A stretch of DNA of 35,953 bases, taken from positions 1 through 35,953 of the forward strand of contig JARIBG010000034.1 of NCBI GenBank assembly GCA_029257465.1, written 5' to 3'. Position numbers and translations under genes: made by a program. How positions within the stretch are numbered: the first letter of the stretch is position 1; each line of letters opens with the position of its first letter. Shown here piece by piece: positions 26,429 through 35,953 of this stretch. Under the pieces are notes generated by a model. The model was not told the DNA's origin, made no database searches, and saw only the letters and a list, made by a program, of their open reading frames with translations. Source of the stretch: Arthrobacter sp. (GTDB taxonomy: Bacteria > Actinomycetota > Actinomycetes > Actinomycetales > Micrococcaceae).

Positions 26429-26740
26429 CTACTTGGCCTTCTCGACGATCTCCACCAGGCGCCACCGCTTGGTGGCCGACAGCGGACGGGTCTCACTGAT
26501 CAGGACCATGTCGCCGATGCCGGCGGCGTCCAGCTCGTCGTGCACCTTGACCTTCGAGCTGCGCCGGAGCACCTTGCCGTACAGACCGTGCTTCACCCGG
26601 TCCTCGACCTCGACGACGATGGTCTTCTGCATCTTGTCAGAGACCACGTAGCCGCGGCGGACCTTGCGGTAACCGCGTGATGAGGCGTCGTGGACTGCTG
26701 TCTCGGGTACTGCGGTCGTTTCGCTCTGCTGCTCACTCAT
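26429..26740 (-). CDS. rpsQ: 30S ribosomal protein S17 (103 aa)
   Basis: S17 is a primary 16S rRNA binding protein. [42 protein letters not shown] and [23 protein letters not shown] are typical. About 22 Ser/Thr/Glu-rich residues precede the core. The ATG overlaps the rpmC stop by four bases. It closes the S10 transcription unit. Confidence 0.97.
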   Translation of the reverse strand: MSEQQSETTAVPETAVHDASSRGYRKVRRGYVVSDKMQKTIVVEVEDRVKHGLYGKVLRRSSKVKVHDELDAAGIGDMVLISETRPLSATKRWRLVEIVEKAK

Positions 26741-27081
26741 TTGGCGTTCTCCTCAGAAGCCTCGGTGCCGACGGAGGAAGCATCCTTCGCGGCGGCCTTC
26801 CTGGATTTCCTGGTCTTCTCCACCTTCTCGGGCTTCGCTTCCTCGACGGGAGCGAGCACCTCCGGACGGATCCCCAGTTCACGCTCGCGCAGCACCGTGT
26901 AGATGCGTGCGATGTCGCGCTTGACCGAGCGGAGCCTGCCATGGCTCTCCAGCTGACCCGTGGCCGACTGGAAGCGGAGGTTGAACAGTTCCTCCTTGGC
27001 CTTGCGCAGTTCCTCCACCAGACGGTCCTTGTCGAACCCGTCCAGCTGATCTGTTGCCAGTTCCTTTGAACCCAGCGCCAT
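26737..27081 (-). CDS. rpmC: 50S ribosomal protein L29 with C-terminal tail (114 aa)
   Basis: L29 sits at the peptide tunnel exit, next to the docking site for trigger factor and SRP. The core is [52 protein letters not shown] tail of ~40 residues rich in Glu, Lys and Ala follows; compact L29 proteins end soon after the core. It lies between rplP and rpsQ in the normal order. Confidence 0.96.
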   Translation of the reverse strand: MALGSKELATDQLDGFDKDRLVEELRKAKEELFNLRFQSATGQLESHGRLRSVKRDIARIYTVLRERELGIRPEVLAPVEEAKPEKVEKTRKSRKAAAKDASSVGTEASEENAK

Positions 27082-27083
27082 AC

Positions 27084-27500
27084 CTATTCACCACCCTCAC
27101 GATGCACGATGCGTGCCTTCAACGGCAGCTTGTGAATAGCGAGACGCATGGCTTCACGGGCTACCTCCTCGGAAACACCGGACAGCTCGAAGAGAACCCG
27201 TCCGGGCTTGACGTTGGCCACCCACCACTCGGGGGACCCCTTACCCGAACCCATGCGGGTCTCGGCGGGCTTCTTGGTCAGCGGACGGTCCGGATAGATG
27301 TTGATCCAGACCTTCCCGCCGCGCTTGATGTGGCGGGTCATGGCGATACGGGCTGACTCGATCTGCCGGTTGGTGACATATGCCGGGCTCAGCGCCTGGA
27401 TACCCCACTCACCGAAACTGACCTCGGTGCCGCCCGACGCATTGCCGGAACGACCCGGGTGATGCTGCTTGCGGAATCTGACTCGACGTGGGATGAGCAT
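27084..27500 (-). CDS. rplP: 50S ribosomal protein L16 (138 aa)
   Basis: L16 helps position A-site t[64 protein letters not shown] and [24 protein letters not shown] are canonical; the last contains the arginine loop that is hydroxylated in some bacteria. Its ATG directly abuts the rpsC stop. Confidence 0.98.
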   Translation of the reverse strand: MLIPRRVRFRKQHHPGRSGNASGGTEVSFGEWGIQALSPAYVTNRQIESARIAMTRHIKRGGKVWINIYPDRPLTKKPAETRMGSGKGSPEWWVANVKPGRVLFELSGVSEEVAREAMRLAIHKLPLKARIVHREGGE

Positions 27501-28334
27501 TTAAGCCTGTCCTCCTTCAGTCGCAGCGGGAGCCGCTGCTGTCTCGGCGAGCGCCTGGGCGCCCTGACCCTCGGAGCGCTCCGGTGCACGACGACGACGC
27601 TCGCCGCCACGGTCCGCCCCGGCAGGGCCCCTGCCCGGACGATCCGAGCTGCGGCCACGCGACGGGGCTGCGGCAGCCTGCGCCGCGAGCTCCTTCGCCG
27701 TGACGTCGCCCTTGTAGATCCAGACCTTCACGCCGATACGACCGAACGTGGTCTTGGCCTCGAAGAAGCCGTAATCGATGTTCGCGCGCAGCGTGTGCAG
27801 GGGAACGCGTCCCTCGCGGTAGAACTCGGACCGGCTCATCTCCGCTCCGCCCAGACGGCCCGAACACTGCACCCGGATGCCCTTGGCACCGGCGCGCTGC
27901 GCCGACTGGATGGCCTTCTTCATGGCCCTGCGGAAGGCAACACGCGAGGAGAGCTGCTCCGCGATGCCCTGGGCGACCAGCTGCGCCTCGATCTCGGGGT
28001 TCTTGACCTCGAGGATGTTCAGCTGCACCTGCTTGCCGGTGAGCTTCTCGAGCTCGCCGCGGATGCGATCAGCCTCCGCGCCGCGCCGGCCGATGACGAT
28101 GCCCGGACGAGCCGTGTGGATGTCCACGCGGACCCGGTCGCGGGTGCGCTCGATCTCGACCTTCGCGATACCTGCCCTATCCATGCCGGTCGACATGAGC
28201 TGGCGGATCTTGATGTCCTCGCGCACGAAATCGCGGTAGCGCTGGCCCGGCTTGTTGCTGTCGGCGAACCAGTGTGACCTGTGGTCGGTGGTGATGCCGA
28301 GTCGGAACCCGTGCGGGTTTACTTTCTGTCCCAC
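27501..28334 (-). CDS. rpsC: 30S ribosomal protein S3 (277 aa)
   Basis: S3 lines the mRNA entry channel. [15 protein letters not shown], the KH domain around [32 protein letters not shown], and [56 protein letters not shown] identify it. After about residue 215 comes a 60-residue Arg/Gly/Ala-rich disordered tail. The GTG start overlaps the rplV stop by one base. Confidence 0.97.
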   Translation of the reverse strand: MGQKVNPHGFRLGITTDHRSHWFADSNKPGQRYRDFVREDIKIRQLMSTGMDRAGIAKVEIERTRDRVRVDIHTARPGIVIGRRGAEADRIRGELEKLTGKQVQLNILEVKNPEIEAQLVAQGIAEQLSSRVAFRRAMKKAIQSAQRAGAKGIRVQCSGRLGGAEMSRSEFYREGRVPLHTLRANIDYGFFEAKTTFGRIGVKVWIYKGDVTAKELAAQAAAAPSRGRSSDRPGRGPAGADRGGERRRRAPERSEGQGAQALAETAAAPAATEGGQA

Positions 28335-28699
28335 TAGCGGACCTCCACTTTCTCAGGGGTAGCGACGACAACCGTGATGTGGCTGGTCCGCTTGTTGATG
28401 CGGAACGCACGGCCCTGGGCTCGCGGCCGGAACCGCTTCATCGTGGGGCCTTCATCAACGAATGCTTCACTGATGATGAGGTTGTCCTCGTCGAAGGCGA
28501 CGCCGTCACGATCCGCGCGGACGCGGGCGTTGGCGACTGCCGACTGGACCACCTTGAATACCGGCTCCGAAGCAACCTGTGGGGCAAACTTCAGAATGGC
28601 CATAGCCTCATTCGCCTGCTTGCCACGAACAAGGTTGACGACGCGCCGGGCCTTCATAGGCGTTACGCGAATGTGTCGCGCGATAGCCTTGGCTTCCAT
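28334..28699 (-). CDS. rplV: 50S ribosomal protein L22 (121 aa)
   Basis: L22 lines the peptide exit tunnel; its beta-hairpin is a known site of macrolide resistance changes. [53 protein letters not shown] and [23 protein letters not shown] are canonical. No unusual insert is visible in the hairpin loop. Confidence 0.98.
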   Translation of the reverse strand: MEAKAIARHIRVTPMKARRVVNLVRGKQANEAMAILKFAPQVASEPVFKVVQSAVANARVRADRDGVAFDEDNLIISEAFVDEGPTMKRFRPRAQGRAFRINKRTSHITVVVATPEKVEVR

Positions 28700-28735
28700 T
28701 GCTTTCCTTCTCTCGTCTTATCCGAAGGACAGCGC

Positions 28736-29017
28736 CTAGCGGCGCTTGCCCTTGCGGTCGTCCTTAACATGGCCGCGGAAGGTCCGCGTGGGAGCGAATT
28801 CGCCGAGCTTGTGCCCGACCATCGACTCGGTGACGAACACCGGGATGTGCTTGCGCCCGTCGTGTACCGCGATCGTGTGTCCGAGCATGTCGGGGATGAT
28901 CATCGAGCGGCGGGACCACGTCTTGATGACGTTCTTCTTGCCCGTTTCGTTCTCGCGAGCGACCTTGACGTACAGGTGCTGATCGACGAAGGGGCCTTTC
29001 TTCAGGCTGCGTGGCAT
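28736..29017 (-). CDS. rpsS: 30S ribosomal protein S19 (93 aa)
   Basis: S19 is in the head of the small subunit, paired with S13. [70 protein letters not shown] is the full conserved sequence. It lies 36 bases before rplV and 12 after rplB. Confidence 0.98.
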   Translation of the reverse strand: MPRSLKKGPFVDQHLYVKVARENETGKKNVIKTWSRRSMIIPDMLGHTIAVHDGRKHIPVFVTESMVGHKLGEFAPTRTFRGHVKDDRKGKRR

Positions 29018-29029
29018 GTTTCCAGGCTC

Positions 29030-29869
<840 letters not shown>

Positions 29870-29900
29870 AACTCAATTCCTCGTTAAAGTGGTCTCCGCT

Positions 29901-30206
29901 CTAGGAGAGCGGACCGCCGAAGATGTCGATCGAGCCCTCTTTGAGGGACACGATGGCACGCTTGGTGCCCTTGCGCTGACCCCAGCCGAACTTGGTCCGC
30001 TTGCGCTTCCCGATCCGGTTGATGGTGTTGATGGAGTCGACCTTCACGGAGAAGATCTTCTCGACCGCCAGCTTGATCTCTTCCTTGTTCGACCGGGGGT
30101 CGACCAGGAAGGTGTACTTGCCCTCGTCGATCAGGCCGTAACTCTTCTCCGAGACGACGGGTGCGATGACGACGTCGCGCGGATCCTTTGCGATGGTGCC
30201 GCTCAC
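29901..30206 (-). CDS. rplW: 50S ribosomal protein L23 (101 aa)
   Basis: L23 is the main docking site for trigger factor and SRP at the tunnel exit. [82 protein letters not shown] is canonical. The GTG start overlaps the rplD stop by four bases. A 31-base gap leads to rplB. Confidence 0.98.
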   Translation of the reverse strand: MSGTIAKDPRDVVIAPVVSEKSYGLIDEGKYTFLVDPRSNKEEIKLAVEKIFSVKVDSINTINRIGKRKRTKFGWGQRKGTKRAIVSLKEGSIDIFGGPLS

Positions 30207-30838
30207 TTTGCATCCTCCTCGGAGATGACATCGGCCGAGCCGACGAACTGGTCGAACGCTGCCTTGGAGAAGATCACGTCGTCGGAGACCAGCACGTCGT
30301 ACGTGTTGAGCTGATCGACGTACAGGACATGAACCTCGGGTACGTTGCGCACGGACAGTGCGGCGACGTCGTTGGCGCGCTCGATGACGACGAGCAGCCG
30401 GGGACGCTCGGAGACGGCCCGCAGTGTCTCGATGGCGCCCTTGGTCGAGGGCTTGTCGCCCTGCACCAGGGACTCGAGGACGTGGATGCGGTTGTTGCGT
30501 GCCCGGTCGGAGAGGGCGCCGCGCAGAGCCGCTGCCTTCATCTTCTTGGGGGTGCGCTGGCTGTAGTCGCGGGGTGTCGGTCCGTGGACCACGCCGCCGC
30601 CGGTCATCTGGGGCTCGCGGATGGAACCCTGGCGGGCCCTACCGGTGCCCTTCTGCTTGAAGGGCTTGCGGCCCGCACCACTGACTTCCGCGCGGGTCTT
30701 GGTCTTGTGCGTACCCTGGCGGGCTGCGGCGAGCTGGGCGACGACGACCTGGTGCATCAGCGGCACGTTGGTCTGGGCGTCGAAGATCTCGGCGGGGAAA
30801 TCGACCTGGACTGTGTTGACAGCTGTTTCATTGACCAT
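30203..30838 (-). CDS. rplD: 50S ribosomal protein L4 (211 aa)
   Basis: L4 reaches the tunnel constriction; in E. coli it also represses the S10 operon. [76 protein letters not shown] is the hallmark extended loop. It begins four bases after rplC. Whether it regulates the S10 leader here cannot be told from sequence. Confidence 0.97.
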   Translation of the reverse strand: MVNETAVNTVQVDFPAEIFDAQTNVPLMHQVVVAQLAAARQGTHKTKTRAEVSGAGRKPFKQKGTGRARQGSIREPQMTGGGVVHGPTPRDYSQRTPKKMKAAALRGALSDRARNNRIHVLESLVQGDKPSTKGAIETLRAVSERPRLLVVIERANDVAALSVRNVPEVHVLYVDQLNTYDVLVSDDVIFSKAAFDQFVGSADVISEEDAK

Positions 30839-30842
30839 GTGG

Positions 30843-31499
30843 TCATGCTCCCTTCACGGCGGTGCGTACGAGGACGACCTGGCCGCGGGCGCCGGGAACG
30901 GCACCCTTGATGAGCAGCAGCGACTTCTCGACGTCCACGGCGTGGACCCGGAGGTTCAGCGTGGTCTGACGAACGGCACCCATGCGGCCTGCCATTTTCA
31001 TTCCACGGAAGACGCGGCTGGGGGTGGAGGCACCACCGATGGAACCGGGCTTGCGGTGGTTCTTGTGGGCACCGTGGGAGGCACCGACGCCGTGGAAGCC
31101 GTGACGCTTCATGACACCGGCGAAGCCCTTGCCCTTGGTGGTACCGATGACGTCGACGATCTGACCGGCGTCGAACATCTCGACGGAGAGCTCCTGGCCG
31201 AGCGAGTAGGAGTCGGCATCGGAGGTGCGCAGCTCGACGACGTGACGGCGAGGCGTGACGCCTGCCTTCTCGAAATGGCCGGCGAGGGGCTTGGTGACCT
31301 TGCGGGGGTCGATCTGGCCGAAGCCGATCTGGACCGCCGAGTAACCGTCCGTCTCCTGGTCCAGGAGCTGCGTGATGACGTTCGAGTCGGCCTGGATGAC
31401 CGTGACCGGCACGAGGATGTTGTTCTCGTCCCAGACCTGGGTCATGCCGAGCTTGGTGCCGAGCAGACCCTTGACCTGGCGTGTAAGTGAAGTAGACAT
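30843..31499 (-). CDS. rplC: 50S ribosomal protein L3 (218 aa)
   Basis: L3 has a loop reaching the peptidyl transferase centre. [43 protein letters not shown] and [35 protein letters not shown] are canonical. A GGGAGGGCGG ribosome binding site precedes the ATG, 16 bases after rpsJ. Confidence 0.98.
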   Translation of the reverse strand: MSTSLTRQVKGLLGTKLGMTQVWDENNILVPVTVIQADSNVITQLLDQETDGYSAVQIGFGQIDPRKVTKPLAGHFEKAGVTPRRHVVELRTSDADSYSLGQELSVEMFDAGQIVDVIGTTKGKGFAGVMKRHGFHGVGASHGAHKNHRKPGSIGGASTPSRVFRGMKMAGRMGAVRQTTLNLRVHAVDVEKSLLLIKGAVPGARGQVVLVRTAVKGA

Positions 31500-31515
31500 G
31501 AGTATCCGCCCTCCC

Positions 31516-31824
31516 CTACAGCTTGATTTCGATGTTCACGTCCGCGGGCAGATCGAGACGCATCAGCGAATCGACGGCCTTGGGCGTGGGATCAATGATG
31601 TCGATCAGCCGCTTGTGCGTGCGCATCTCGAAGTGCTCACGGCTGTCCTTGTACTTGTGCGGAGACCGGATGACGACGAAGACGTTCTTCTCCGTCGGAA
31701 GGGGAACTGGTCCCACGACCGTCGCGCCTGCGCGCGTCACCGTCTCAACGATCTTCCGTGCTGATACGTCGATGACCTCGTGGTCATACGACTTCAGCCG
31801 GATGCGGATCTTCTGTCCCGCCAT
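31516..31824 (-). CDS. rpsJ: 30S ribosomal protein S10 (102 aa)
   Basis: S10 is both a ribosomal head protein and, bound to NusB, part of transcription antitermination. [75 protein letters not shown] is canonical. It is the first gene of the S10 operon. The ribosome binding site is only a purine-rich AGAGAG run. Confidence 0.98.
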   Translation of the reverse strand: MAGQKIRIRLKSYDHEVIDVSARKIVETVTRAGATVVGPVPLPTEKNVFVVIRSPHKYKDSREHFEMRTHKRLIDIIDPTPKAVDSLMRLDLPADVNIEIKL

Positions 31825-32217
31825 GGCGTCTCGACTCTCTCTCTAACCTCTGCGTAGCTGCCTGGGGCAGCTCCTGAACGTACGTGCATCGACCGCGTCC
31901 GTGGTGCGACGCCTCCCGGGCAGACTGAATCCGGATGAATCCGGGTTCCTCACCCTGCTCGGGTCCGACCCCCGCGCTCGGGCGTGTCGCCCTGCGTGGT
32001 CATGCGCATCCGAATGTTCCGGCGGGCCGATAGGGTGGATCGTTCTGGGCCGTTGCGGCGGACCTGGCCCCCGCGTCGGGCATTATCCTGACCGGGGCGA
32101 AGCCTCATACCGCGTACCGGCACGTGAACAACTTATCTAGTGTCGCAGATCGCCGGAATGATTGCGAACCACGCGCTCCGTGACGGTGATGAAACCGACG
32201 ACGCCGGCTGTGCCTTG
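31825..32217 (-). promoter_or_regulatory. S10 operon leader and promoter region
   Basis: A 393-base gap without a gene. Near rpsJ a perfect 7-bp hairpin AGCTGCC-TGG-GGCAGCT (31856-31872) lies in the leader. A short direct repeat of GAATCCGG occurs near 31928 and 31938. GATAAT (complement of 32082-32087) is a good -10 candidate but has no clear -35, so the promoter is inferred. I see no terminator for the upstream membrane protein gene. Confidence 0.45.
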
Positions 32218-35200
32218 CTACCCGTCCTCGCCCTCGCGCGCCGCGGACGCCCGGGGTACAGCTTCCGGTACAGCTTCCGGTGCAGCCCCGGAGCCGCCGT
32301 TCCTCGTCTGCCCGTTGAGCTTCCACACTGCGAAGGCGATGAGCGCGACGGCGGCCACGGTCAGCAGCACGAAGGTGTAGCCCCGCAGGAACCAGAGCAG
32401 GGCGAGGACGATGCCGGTGGCCCCCCAGAGGCTGAACAGTCTCCTCGAGAGCGCCACGCCTGCCGCGAGGAGTGCCACGTGCCCGAGCAGCGACCAGATC
32501 TGCGCGCCCGACGTACCACCCGGGAGCGTCAGCAGCCCCGTGCCGGAGAGGACTACTGCCGCCGCGGAGAGCCAGCGCGGACCCCGGCTACCGGTGCCCC
32601 GCGTGAAGGAGTAGGCGGCCAGGAGCGCCAGGGCGACCACCCACCACTGTGCCGACCAGAAGAAACTTGCCCCGTCGAGCAGCAGCCACACGATGCGCTG
32701 TGCACTTGCCGCCAGCACGAGGAACACCCCTTCGCGGGCGAGGGCGCGCGCCTGCACCGGAAGCTCGCGTACGGTGAGCACGGCGATCACGGCCAGGACC
32801 ACCGAACCACTGACGGCGGGGTCATCGGGGATCATGGCGAGCACGGCCGCTACTGCTCCCCAGCCGAGGGCGACGGCCGCAAGGAGTCGACGACGCAGGG
32901 TGCGGTGCCCGGCGGGCGGCAGCACCCGGCGGGCGAGGTAGAGCAGCCCGCCGCCCAGCACGGCGCCGAGCAGAACCTGCATCTCGACGGCTCCCGGCGT
33001 TCCGCCGACGTCGATCGTGACCTGCTGGACGAGCGTGGTGGACCAGACGATGACGGCAAGACCAGCACCGGCGTCGAGCCAGGGCAGGGCGTCCCGGCGG
33101 GAGAGGGTGAACCCGGCGACCGCGACGACGGCTGCGACGATGACGCGGTCCCATCCGGCTCCGTCCTCGAAGGCGAACACGGCTGCTTCCGTTCCCAGGA
33201 GCCCGGCGCCGACCCAGACGGGCCTGATGATCCGTTCGTCCTCCAGTGCCACACGGGTCAGCACGAGCACCAGTAGCAGGCCCGCCGCCACCAGCGCCCC
33301 TGCCCATGGCTCGAGAGGGGCCCGCGGCAACCAGCCGTCCGGAGAGGTCCGCAGAACTCCGGTCAGGGCGGCGATCAGTGCGGCGGCAGCGTACAGGGCC
33401 GGGTACGCGGCGAGATCCTGCCGCTGCAGAACGAACAACGTGACGGAGACCGCCAGCAACAGTGCCAGCTGCACGATCACGACGCCGAGCCGGAGGTCCG
33501 ATCCGGCCAGCGTCCCGTAGAGAAAAGGTAGGGCCGCGAGGACGGCCAGGCTCAGCCACGCCGACGAGGCCTGCAGACCGACATCGCGGAGTTTGCGTCG
33601 CAGCACGATACGCGCGGTCTCCTGCACTGCGACGGAGACACCAGTGGCAGTCAGCACACCGTGCACCGTCAGGCGGAGGTCCGCGGCGACGACGGCGGCC
33701 AACGAGGTGAAGGCGACCTGCGCCGCGAGCAGATACAGCCCCCTGCGGCCGCGACCGATCGCACGGCGAGTCATCAGAGCGGCGTAGACGACCACCGTGG
33801 CGAGCAGGATCTCGTAGGAACGGACGCCGAAGGAGCCGGCCACGCACGCGAGGGCCGCAGCGACGAGTGAGACCGGCCCGACCGCCTCGACATAGCCGGC
33901 CTGCGGCGGCGTAGGCTTCGGGTTTCCCCCACTTCCGGCAAGGGTCCCACGTCGTCGGGACGCGGCGGATGTCCCGCCGTGCGGCCCTGCCTCATGGGCG
34001 AGCGGCAGGGCCAGGGTGGTCCCGCAGCCCACGAGGACACAGCTCCAGAGCGCAGTGACGGCTACGGGGCCGAGGCCGGCGCTCGTCGCCAGGTACACGG
34101 TCGCCAGGAGCGAGAGACCGCTCGCCGACCAGATCACGCCCGTGCTGTAGGACGTGGCCCGGACGCGTCGGACCCGGACCACCTCGACAACCTGGTTCGC
34201 CACTGCTCCGAGGACGAAGGCGAGAGCGGCCAGGTCCCACAGCCTGCCCCCGGCGGGATCGGGGATCCGGACATGGACGAGAACGGTGAGCGGAAGCAGG
34301 ACCACCAACGCTGCGCGGGCAGCCAGCAGGAACCGCTCGCGGGACTTCCGCGACGAGCGGGCGGCGCGCGTCACGAAGTACACGGCTGACAGGACGACCA
34401 CCAGCTCGGCCCGCCAGGGATCGGACCACGGCGTCGCGAAGCCCAGGCCGATGCCCGCCAGGACGAGCAGTTCGGCGCGCCCACGGAGGCGGGAGGCGAC
34501 GACTGCGCCGACGACGAGCACGAGCAGGGCGGGTAGGAGTGCGTCGGGTCGAGCATCCCCTGCACTCCCGGGAAGCGCGATGGGGGCCAGGGACGACACC
34601 AGTCCCAGGGTCACCGTGGCCGCAGCCACCGTCATGAGCGCGAAGGTCACCAGGACATCGAGGCGATACCGGCCCAGGACTCGCCCCCTGTCGTCCTGCG
34701 CCGGGTGGTCCGAGTCCGCCGGCGCATCGTCCTGCGACCCTCCGTCCAGCAGGGTCCCCTCTCCCGGGATCTGCCGGACGGGAAGGGCGAGGACGAGCAG
34801 TCCGGTCACCTGCAGGCCGAGGAACAGTGCGAGGACCATCGCCCCCCAGAGGATCCCGATCCCCAGCGCAGAGGCGATGAGGGAGATCGCCACGGTGGCC
34901 ACCAGCCGCAGTGCGTAGAGATGCTCGATCCGGCGGACGGGAACGAATACCAGCAGGGCGGCATAGTAGACGGCGCCCACCACCCACAGCAGCGCCCGGT
35001 CCCCGTCGGGGAGGATGCCTCCGAGCGCGATGGAGAGGATCAGGGCCATCGGCGTCAGGAACCGATGGGCGTCCAGGACTGCCCGCGTGAGGACCCCGGG
35101 CAACCACCGCGGCGACGCGTACGCGACGACCGCGAGCAGAGCTGCGACCCCGATGGAGCAGGTGAAGTACCAGATCAGGGCGGCGCCGATGAGCGAGACC

Positions 35201-35953
35201 GAGGAGAGCGCGATCGAGAGGAAGAACGGAAGACTCAGATAGGCCACGATCCGGCTCTGCAGCCTGACCGCGGCGAGGAGGTACGCACCACTTCCGAGCA
35301 CGGCACTGATGAACCACGCGAGAGACCCCTCGCCGGTGAGTACCCCGAACAGCAGACCCGCTACCGGAACCAGTGCGAGTCCTGTGCCGGTGAAGGCGAC
35401 AGCTGCAGGCCGGAGCCGCTCCAGGCGCGCGTGGAGCACGAGTCCGCCGACATAGAACAGGGCGACGACGGCACTGATGGTCACGGCTCGGGTGGGGCCT
35501 GGTACCGCAGCGCCGATGAAGAGGCCGCCGGCCACCACGAGCAGCAGACTGGCCGAGTAGAGCGCGATATTGATGGTCCGGAGATCCCGCTCCGCTTTCG
35601 CAGCGGCCAGTTCCTCGGGTGACGGTTCCTGAACCGGGCGTAGAGCCGGCGTAGGCCCCGGAGCCTTCGATGCATGGTCCATGGTGGCGCGTCCGGCGGG
35701 GAGTCCGGCGGGGAGTCCGGCGTGGTCCGACAACGCTGCAGGCACCAGCCCTGCCGGTGGACGGAAGGCCGGAACCGGTCCGACGACCGGTCCGAGGGTG
35801 GCCCCGAGGTACGGATCGTCCGAGGACGGCCGAGAGACCTCGGGTGAGCCCACCGGTGCCTGGTCGTGCCCAGCGCCCGGAGCGACACCCTGACCTGCCG
35901 CGCTTCCGGCCCTGAAGCCCTCCCCGAAGCCGGCCCTGAAAGCCTCGTCGTAT
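32218..35953 (-). CDS. Very large multi-pass membrane protein, 5' end outside window (1245+ aa)
   Basis: The frame is open to the window edge, 33 codons beyond the GTG at 35853, so the gene probably starts outside. A Gly/Ala/Pro-rich cytoplasmic-looking N-terminus comes first. A short acidic helix (EELAAAKAERDLRTINIALYSASLLLVV) leads into well over twenty hydrophobic segments, many ending in Arg-rich loops, with no large soluble domain. The C-terminal ~30 residues are hydrophilic (NGQTRNGG ... AREGEDG). From memory it resembles actinobacterial proteins named 'SCO7613 C-terminal domain-containing membrane protein', whose function is unknown. I recognise no catalytic motif. It precedes the S10 operon on the same strand, but the 393-base gap argues against co-transcription. 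Confidence 0.82.
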   Translation of the reverse strand, partial: YDEAFRAGFGEGFRAGSAAGQGVAPGAGHDQAPVGSPEVSRPSSDDPYLGATLGPVVGPVPAFRPPAGLVPAALSDHAGLPAGLPAGRATMDHASKAPGPTPALRPVQEPSPEELAAAKAERDLRTINIALYSASLLLVVAGGLFIGAAVPGPTRAVTISAVVALFYVGGLVLHARLERLRPAAVAFTGTGLALVPVAGLLFGVLTGEGSLAWFISAVLGSGAYLLAAVRLQSRIVAYLSLPFFLSIALSSVSLIGAALIWYFTCSIGVAALLAVVAYASPRWLPGVLTRAVLDAHRFLTPMALILSIALGGILPDGDRALLWVVGAVYYAALLVFVPVRRIEHLYALRLVATVAISLIASALGIGILWGAMVLALFLGLQVTGLLVLALPVRQIPGEGTLLDGGSQDDAPADSDHPAQDDRGRVLGRYRLDVLVTFALMTVAAATVTLGLVSSLAPIALPGSAGDARPDALLPALLVLVVGAVVASRLRGRAELLVLAGIGLGFATPWSDPWRAELVVVLSAVYFVTRAARSSRKSRERFLLAARAALVVLLPLTVLVHVRIPDPAGGRLWDLAALAFVLGAVANQVVEVVRVRRVRATSYSTGVIWSASGLSLLATVYLATSAGLGPVAVTALWSCVLVGCGTTLALPLAHEAGPHGGTSAASRRRGTLAGSGGNPKPTPPQAGYVEAVGPVSLVAAALACVAGSFGVRSYEILLATVVVYAALMTRRAIGRGRRGLYLLAAQVAFTSLAAVVAADLRLTVHGVLTATGVSVAVQETARIVLRRKLRDVGLQASSAWLSLAVLAALPFLYGTLAGSDLRLGVVIVQLALLLAVSVTLFVLQRQDLAAYPALYAAAALIAALTGVLRTSPDGWLPRAPLEPWAGALVAAGLLLVLVLTRVALEDERIIRPVWVGAGLLGTEAAVFAFEDGAGWDRVIVAAVVAVAGFTLSRRDALPWLDAGAGLAVIVWSTTLVQQVTIDVGGTPGAVEMQVLLGAVLGGGLLYLARRVLPPAGHRTLRRRLLAAVALGWGAVAAVLAMIPDDPAVSGSVVLAVIAVLTVRELPVQARALAREGVFLVLAASAQRIVWLLLDGASFFWSAQWWVVALALLAAYSFTRGTGSRGPRWLSAAAVVLSGTGLLTLPGGTSGAQIWSLLGHVALLAAGVALSRRLFSLWGATGIVLALLWFLRGYTFVLLTVAAVALIAFAVWKLNGQTRNGGSGAAPEAVPEAVPRASAAREGEDG

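Noticed and set aside
26168-26680. A 170-codon plus-strand frame across the rpsQ-rplN gap
   Set aside because: Its second half is antisense to rpsQ and its first half covers the stem-loop; no ribosome binding site or family likeness.
32140-33276. A 378-codon plus-strand frame opposite the large membrane protein
   Set aside because: Highly charged, low-complexity translation, typical of the antisense of a Leu/Val/Ala-rich membrane protein.

Overview
The window is a G+C-rich actinobacterial chromosome segment that carries almost the whole ribosomal protein supercluster (S10, spc and alpha operons) plus the housekeeping genes that usually follow it. Protein signatures point to Micrococcales, most likely Micrococcaceae (Arthrobacter and relatives). 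These include S9, L17, L29 and S5 with long disordered tails, a short-lid adenylate kinase, no rpsN or rpsD inside the operons, and the order rplQ-truA, rplM-rpsI, glmM, coaA, glmS, acpS, nnr. That assignment rests on remembered gene order and protein character, not on a search.

Layout on the plus-strand map, with most genes on the minus strand. 1-2620: a trehalose/glycogen pair, treY (cut by the window edge) and glgX. 2765-6729: nnr, acpS and glmS, all leftward (NAD(P)H repair, acyl carrier protein activation, UDP-amino sugar synthesis). 6791-8589: a rightward pair, coaA and a VanY-type D,D-carboxypeptidase lipoprotein, two bases apart. 8810-10168: glmM. 10411-11389: rplM-rpsI. 11685-14360: a divergent two-component system, an OmpR-type regulator facing away from a membrane histidine kinase. 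14464-18766: truA, rplQ, rpoA, rpsK, rpsM, rpmJ and infA. 18994-21710: map, adk and secY. 21915-26115: the spc group from rplO back to rplN. 26429-31824: the S10 group from rpsQ back to rpsJ. 32218 to the edge: one very large multi-pass membrane protein, open at its 5' end.

The coding content is mostly ordinary core machinery: ribosome, RNA polymerase alpha, initiation factor 1, Sec translocon, N-terminal methionine removal, and cell-wall and coenzyme A precursors. The less ordinary content lies between genes. Strong stem-loops separate rpsQ from rplN and rplO from secY, so S10, spc and secY-adk-map look like separate transcription units. Almost every spacer of the infA-rplQ segment carries a stable hairpin. 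The rpsM-rpsK spacer holds an exact 22-base direct repeat. The 3' end of rpsI is one arm of a nested palindrome next to roughly 37-base tandem repeats.

I found no tRNA, rRNA, CRISPR array, insertion sequence, prophage gene or attachment site. I do not see a convincing undescribed defence or metabolic system. The best leads are the divergent two-component system placed inside conserved housekeeping order, the giant membrane protein, and the spacer repeats.
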